Source of the DNA: a virus
Direction: 5' to 3' (one strand)
Length of the DNA: 20,384 nucleotides
Virus record (IMG/VR): IMGVR_UViG_3300020467_000076
Location: 1 to 20,384 of that record
The notes beneath the pieces are model-generated. The model was not told the DNA's origin and ran no database searches. It saw only the letters and a list, made by a program, of their open reading frames with translations. Shown here piece by piece: positions 18,876 to 20,384 of this stretch. The position numbers and the translations under genes were made by a program. Position 1 is the stretch's first letter, and each line of letters starts with the position of its first letter.

Positions 18876-19349
18876 GGTGGTTTATCAAGATCACTTAGCA
18901 AATCAGAAACTCATGATACTGGACATATATCTCCAGATCGTGGAGATGATGAGAGTGAAAATCGTAAAAAAAGAAAAAAACTTGAAAGTGATTTAAAAAG
19001 AAAAGGTATTGGATTTAAAAAATCAACTGGTAAGTATAAGTATGATGATGGTTCTGATGCCCGTGAAGTTTCTTACCATACAACAAGACCAGAAGGAATG
19101 TCAAAAAGAAAGTTTGGCAAGACTATGAGGAAGTTTGGTAATAAATATGGTCAGGAGTCTATTATTACTAAAAAAGCAGGTAAAAGTGCTAAATTACACT
19201 ACACTGATAAGAGTGGAAGAAAACCTGATGATATAGGAAAGGCAAAAGCAGGTAAACATCCAGATGGTTATGGGGAAACTGGCGAAAAACGCCAGAGAGG
19301 TTCTAAATTAAAAGACAAGAAAAAAGATAGGGATTTCCACTACTCATGA
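18840..19349 (+). CDS. Small basic protein with capsid-targeting-like N-terminus; candidate internal head protein 1
   Basis: This 169-residue protein starts at an ATG overlapping the previous TAA by one base, so it is translationally coupled. It begins MITFQEFLILCE, resembling the T4 internal-protein targeting peptide (MKTYQEFIAE), and L10-C-E12 fits the L/I-x-E cleavage pattern of the T4 prohead protease gp21. The rest is very basic: 44 Lys/Arg against 26 Asp/Glu by my count. A central globular-looking part (about residues 29-121) includes HISPDRGDDESEN, a Lys/Arg run at 42-47, FGNKYGQESII and KLHYTDKSG. From memory this resembles a family of small T4-like cyanophage proteins with an RGD..S..EN...YGQ(D/E)S(V/I) pattern, perhaps related to DUF3293, but I cannot confirm it. 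The C-terminus (about 134-169) is Gly/Lys-rich and probably disordered. A role as packaged, DNA-associated cargo is inferred. Confidence 0.75.
   Translation: MITFQEFLILCEGGLSRSLSKSETHDTGHISPDRGDDESENRKKRKKLESDLKRKGIGFKKSTGKYKYDDGSDAREVSYHTTRPEGMSKRKFGKTMRKFGNKYGQESIITKKAGKSAKLHYTDKSGRKPDDIGKAKAGKHPDGYGETGEKRQRGSKLKDKKKDRDFHYS
19279..19295 (+). other. Perfect GC-rich hairpin inside the 169-aa gene
   Basis: CTGGCG AAAAA CGCCAG forms a 6-bp perfect stem with a five-A loop, which stands out in this A+T-rich DNA. It lies about 50 nt before the start of the next gene. No T-run follows, so it is not a typical intrinsic terminator. It could affect RNA processing or translation of the downstream start, or be a coding coincidence. 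Confidence 0.35.
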
Positions 19350-19396
19350 AAACTTTTAAACAATTTAACGAAGAGTCAAAGCAAAAACTTGATGAA
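19346..19396 (+). other. Predicted capsid-targeting/propeptide segment 2 (MKTFKQFNEESKQKLDE)
   Basis: These seventeen codons start with the same MKTFKQF as the next gene. The first L/I-x-E site is L-D-E at residues 15-17, so the predicted propeptide is longer than in T4. Cleavage would leave a mature N-terminus of ALPLAAA. Across the first 22 bases this copy and the one at 19854 differ at three positions, two of them synonymous third positions in TTT/TTC and AAA/AAG codons and the third a synonymous ACT/ACA change. Confidence 0.5.
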
Positions 19397-19852
19397 GCAT
19401 TGCCTTTAGCAGCAGCAATACCAGCACTAGTTAAGTTTGGTAGTGCAGCATTGACAGCGTATTCTGCTGGTTCAGCAATAAACAATGCTAGAAAAGGTAA
19501 ATGGGGAAAAGCAGGACTTGATGTTGTTGGTGCAATACCAGCTGGTAGGGTATTCAGAGGTCTTAAAACATTGGGTGCTGGAAAAAGATTAGCACAAGCA
19601 GGTTCAGCAACTCATAGTCTTACAAGGCACGGAACAGATAATGCCTTTAGTAGAGCATATGGAAAAGTATGGGATACAGGAGCTAAAATGCTTGGATTTG
19701 GGGGTGATGCTAAAGCAAATAATAAGACTAATACTAAGACCAATACAAATACAAATACTAAGACTAACACAACCACTCCTTCTAAAGTAAAGGGTCCTGC
19801 TAAAACTGCTGCTGGTAAACTTAGATTAGCAAGTGGTAGAATAGCGAGTTAA
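19346..19852 (+). CDS. Ala/Gly-rich basic protein with capsid-targeting-like N-terminus; candidate internal head protein 2
   Basis: This 168-residue protein overlaps the previous stop by four bases (ATGA). It begins MKTFKQFNEESKQKLDE. MKTFKQF closely matches the T4 capsid-targeting peptide, and L15-D-E17 is a gp21-type cleavage candidate. The predicted mature part opens with a hydrophobic Ala-rich stretch (LPLAAAIPALVKF to about residue 43). A segment INNARKGKWGKAGLDVVGAI (45-64) follows, with PAGRVFRGLK after it. Its W..AG.D..G.IP.G pattern is reminiscent of pre-toxin or membrane-associated linker regions in polymorphic toxins; that likeness is weak and from memory. Residues 125-144 are an Asn/Thr/Lys low-complexity linker, followed by a basic tail. 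I count 28 Lys/Arg against 8 Asp/Glu. The hydrophobic stretch is shorter and more broken than a sure transmembrane helix. A packaged protein that meets the host membrane or DNA is inferred, and no enzyme motif is seen. Confidence 0.75.
   Translation: MKTFKQFNEESKQKLDEALPLAAAIPALVKFGSAALTAYSAGSAINNARKGKWGKAGLDVVGAIPAGRVFRGLKTLGAGKRLAQAGSATHSLTRHGTDNAFSRAYGKVWDTGAKMLGFGGDAKANNKTNTKTNTNTNTKTNTTTPSKVKGPAKTAAGKLRLASGRIAS
19718..19777 (+). repeat. Asn/Thr/Lys low-complexity coding repeat
   Basis: The DNA is a run of AAT/AAC, ACT/ACA and AAG codons that encodes N/T/K alternation (KTNTKTNTNTNTKTNT) at about residues 125-144 of the 168-aa protein. It looks like a slippage-prone flexible linker between the Ala/Gly-rich part and the basic tail. 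Length variation among relatives would be expected. Confidence 0.7.
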
Positions 19853-19853
19853 T

Positions 19854-19883
19854 ATGAAAACATTTAAGCAATTCATAACTGAA
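19854..19883 (+). other. Predicted capsid-targeting/propeptide segment 3 (MKTFKQFITE)
   Basis: These ten codons have the same length as the T4 targeting peptide (MKTYQEFIAE), and cleavage is predicted after Glu10 of I-T-E. Of the three segments in the window this is the strongest candidate, since both the motif and the position of the cleavage site agree with T4. Confidence 0.6.
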
Positions 19884-20114
19884 TTAGACGCAAAGAATAG
19901 TATTGAAAGGTTACATCCTTTCAAAACTATGAAAGTAGGTGGAGTGAAGGATGGTAAATTTAAATACCCTCATCATTTGAGGTTATTTAAAAAAGTTATG
20001 GGTAAAAAGAAATTTGGTAAGGATGATTCAATCCCTACAAAATCTATAACTGACCCCAATGTTAGGGATAAGAACAATGACAATACAAATCCTATTAAAA
20101 AAATAAAAGTATGA
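19854..20114 (+). CDS. Small Lys-rich protein with capsid-targeting-like N-terminus; candidate internal head protein 3
   Basis: This 86-residue protein starts one base after the previous stop. MKTFKQFITE is the closest match in the window to the T4 internal-protein targeting peptide MKTYQEFIAE, with six of ten positions identical. I8-T-E10 fits the I/L-x-E prohead protease rule at the same position as in T4. The remaining ~76 residues are strongly basic (22 Lys/Arg against 9 Asp/Glu overall), with clusters such as RLFKKVMGKKKFGK (43-56) and IKKIKV at the C-terminus. There are no Cys, no membrane segment and no enzyme motif. The size and charge resemble small T4 internal proteins. It overlaps the next gene by four bases (ATGA). 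DNA packing or injection with the genome is inferred; a non-head role cannot be excluded. Confidence 0.75.
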   Translation: MKTFKQFITELDAKNSIERLHPFKTMKVGGVKDGKFKYPHHLRLFKKVMGKKKFGKDDSIPTKSITDPNVRDKNNDNTNPIKKIKV

Positions 20115-20311
20115 TACCAGTTGAAGGACATAAAAATCTGTTTCGTGATCCAGAAACAGGTGCGATTTTAAATTATGATTCAAAAGGATATGCCCAATAC
20201 AATACTAAAAAAACTAGAAGTGCTGATCAGAAAGCAGAACTGGATGAGATGAAAAAAGATATTGATGAGATCAAATCTTTATTGCAACAGTTAGTTAATA
20301 ATAAAATATAA
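20111..20311 (+). CDS. Small conserved-type phage protein with C-terminal coiled coil
   Basis: This 66-residue protein begins MIPVEGHKNLFRDPETGAIL and overlaps the previous gene by ATGA. Residues 8-30 contain (F/Y)RDPETGAI.N, a pattern I recall from short proteins in T4-like cyanophage structural regions, though I cannot name the family. Residues about 41-62 (KAELDEMKKDIDEIKSLLQQ and following) have hydrophobics at heptad spacing and look like a short coiled coil, suggesting oligomerization or docking to a larger virion protein. It lacks the MKTFKQF-type N-terminus of the three genes before it, so it is probably not part of the same cargo set. Its TAA stop lies inside the next late promoter, so it ends the operon. 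Function unknown. Confidence 0.75.
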   Translation: MIPVEGHKNLFRDPETGAILNYDSKGYAQYNTKKTRSADQKAELDEMKKDIDEIKSLLQQLVNNKI

Positions 20312-20314
20312 ATA
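20307..20314 (+). promoter_or_regulatory. T4-type late promoter (TATAAATA) for the right-edge gene
   Basis: An exact TATAAATA overlaps the TAA stop (20309-20311) of the 66-aa gene and lies 29 nt before the next ATG. This spacing is close to the 26 nt seen upstream of gp8. It is the second of only two exact + strand copies found, and it marks the start of a new late transcription unit. Confidence 0.78.
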
Positions 20315-20343
20315 ATAGATAGATTCTTGAATTGCTTACATAA

Positions 20344-20384
20344 ATGGCAGATATTAAGGTCAGAGTAGGGCAACAAAATGCCGT
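20344..20384 (+). CDS. Start of a further virion structural protein (3'-truncated by window edge)
   Basis: Only the first 13 codons are visible, reading MADIKVRVGQQNA and then the window end. I recall MxDIKVRVGQQN as the N-terminus of fibre-like virion structural proteins of T4-like cyanophages, but this is from memory and rests on little sequence. The late promoter just upstream and the baseplate context agree with a structural role. The start is the first ATG after the promoter; no strong Shine-Dalgarno is visible in the A+T-rich leader. Confidence 0.6.
   Translation, partial: MADIKVRVGQQNA

Overview
The window is part of the late structural (baseplate/tail) region of a T4-like myovirus of the marine type. 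The DNA is very A+T-rich, all genes lie on the + strand, and they are packed with 1-nt or 4-nt overlaps or very short gaps. The only two gaps over 25 nt each carry, or abut, an exact T4-type late promoter core, TATAAATA. The best-anchored gene is a baseplate wedge gp8 homologue, whose N-terminal, central and C-terminal motifs align with T4 gp8. The very large structural proteins on either side, with VGVGT/GIST-type sequence and RG..G..A..H modules, match what I know of T4-like cyanophages (Prochlorococcus/Synechococcus) and pelagimyophages. The low G+C suggests a Prochlorococcus- or SAR11-like host, but the window does not decide this.

Layout. Bases 1-9582 are the 3' part of a giant virion gene: at least 3193 residues, open at the left edge, and in the position T4 gene 7 occupies before gene 8. 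It carries a decayed and duplicated array of Cys/YPR..DP repeats at 5161-7437. A late promoter at 9597-9604 precedes gp8 (9631-11202). Six nt later comes a 2543-residue DUF4815-type structural protein (11209-18840). Four small genes follow in tight coupling: 169, 168, 86 and 66 codons (18840-20311). A second late promoter at 20307-20314 overlaps the last stop codon and drives another structural gene that begins MADIKVRVGQQ and leaves the window at the right edge.

How the genes fit together. gp8 through the 66-aa gene form a single late transcription unit of about 10.7 kb. The giant protein, gp8 and the DUF4815 protein should be baseplate wedge and peripheral tail components, and all three share a GG.GY beta-type module.

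The main discovery candidate is the small-gene cassette. Three consecutive proteins begin with close relatives of the T4 capsid-targeting sequence of internal proteins (MKTYQEFIAE in T4; here MITFQEF, MKTFKQF and MKTFKQF). Each is followed by an L/I-x-E site of the type cut by the T4 prohead protease gp21, and all three are strongly basic. I infer that they are internal head proteins packaged with the DNA and possibly injected into the host. They would form a cargo cassette hidden inside the baseplate operon. No RNA genes, mobile elements, CRISPR arrays or clear terminators were seen.
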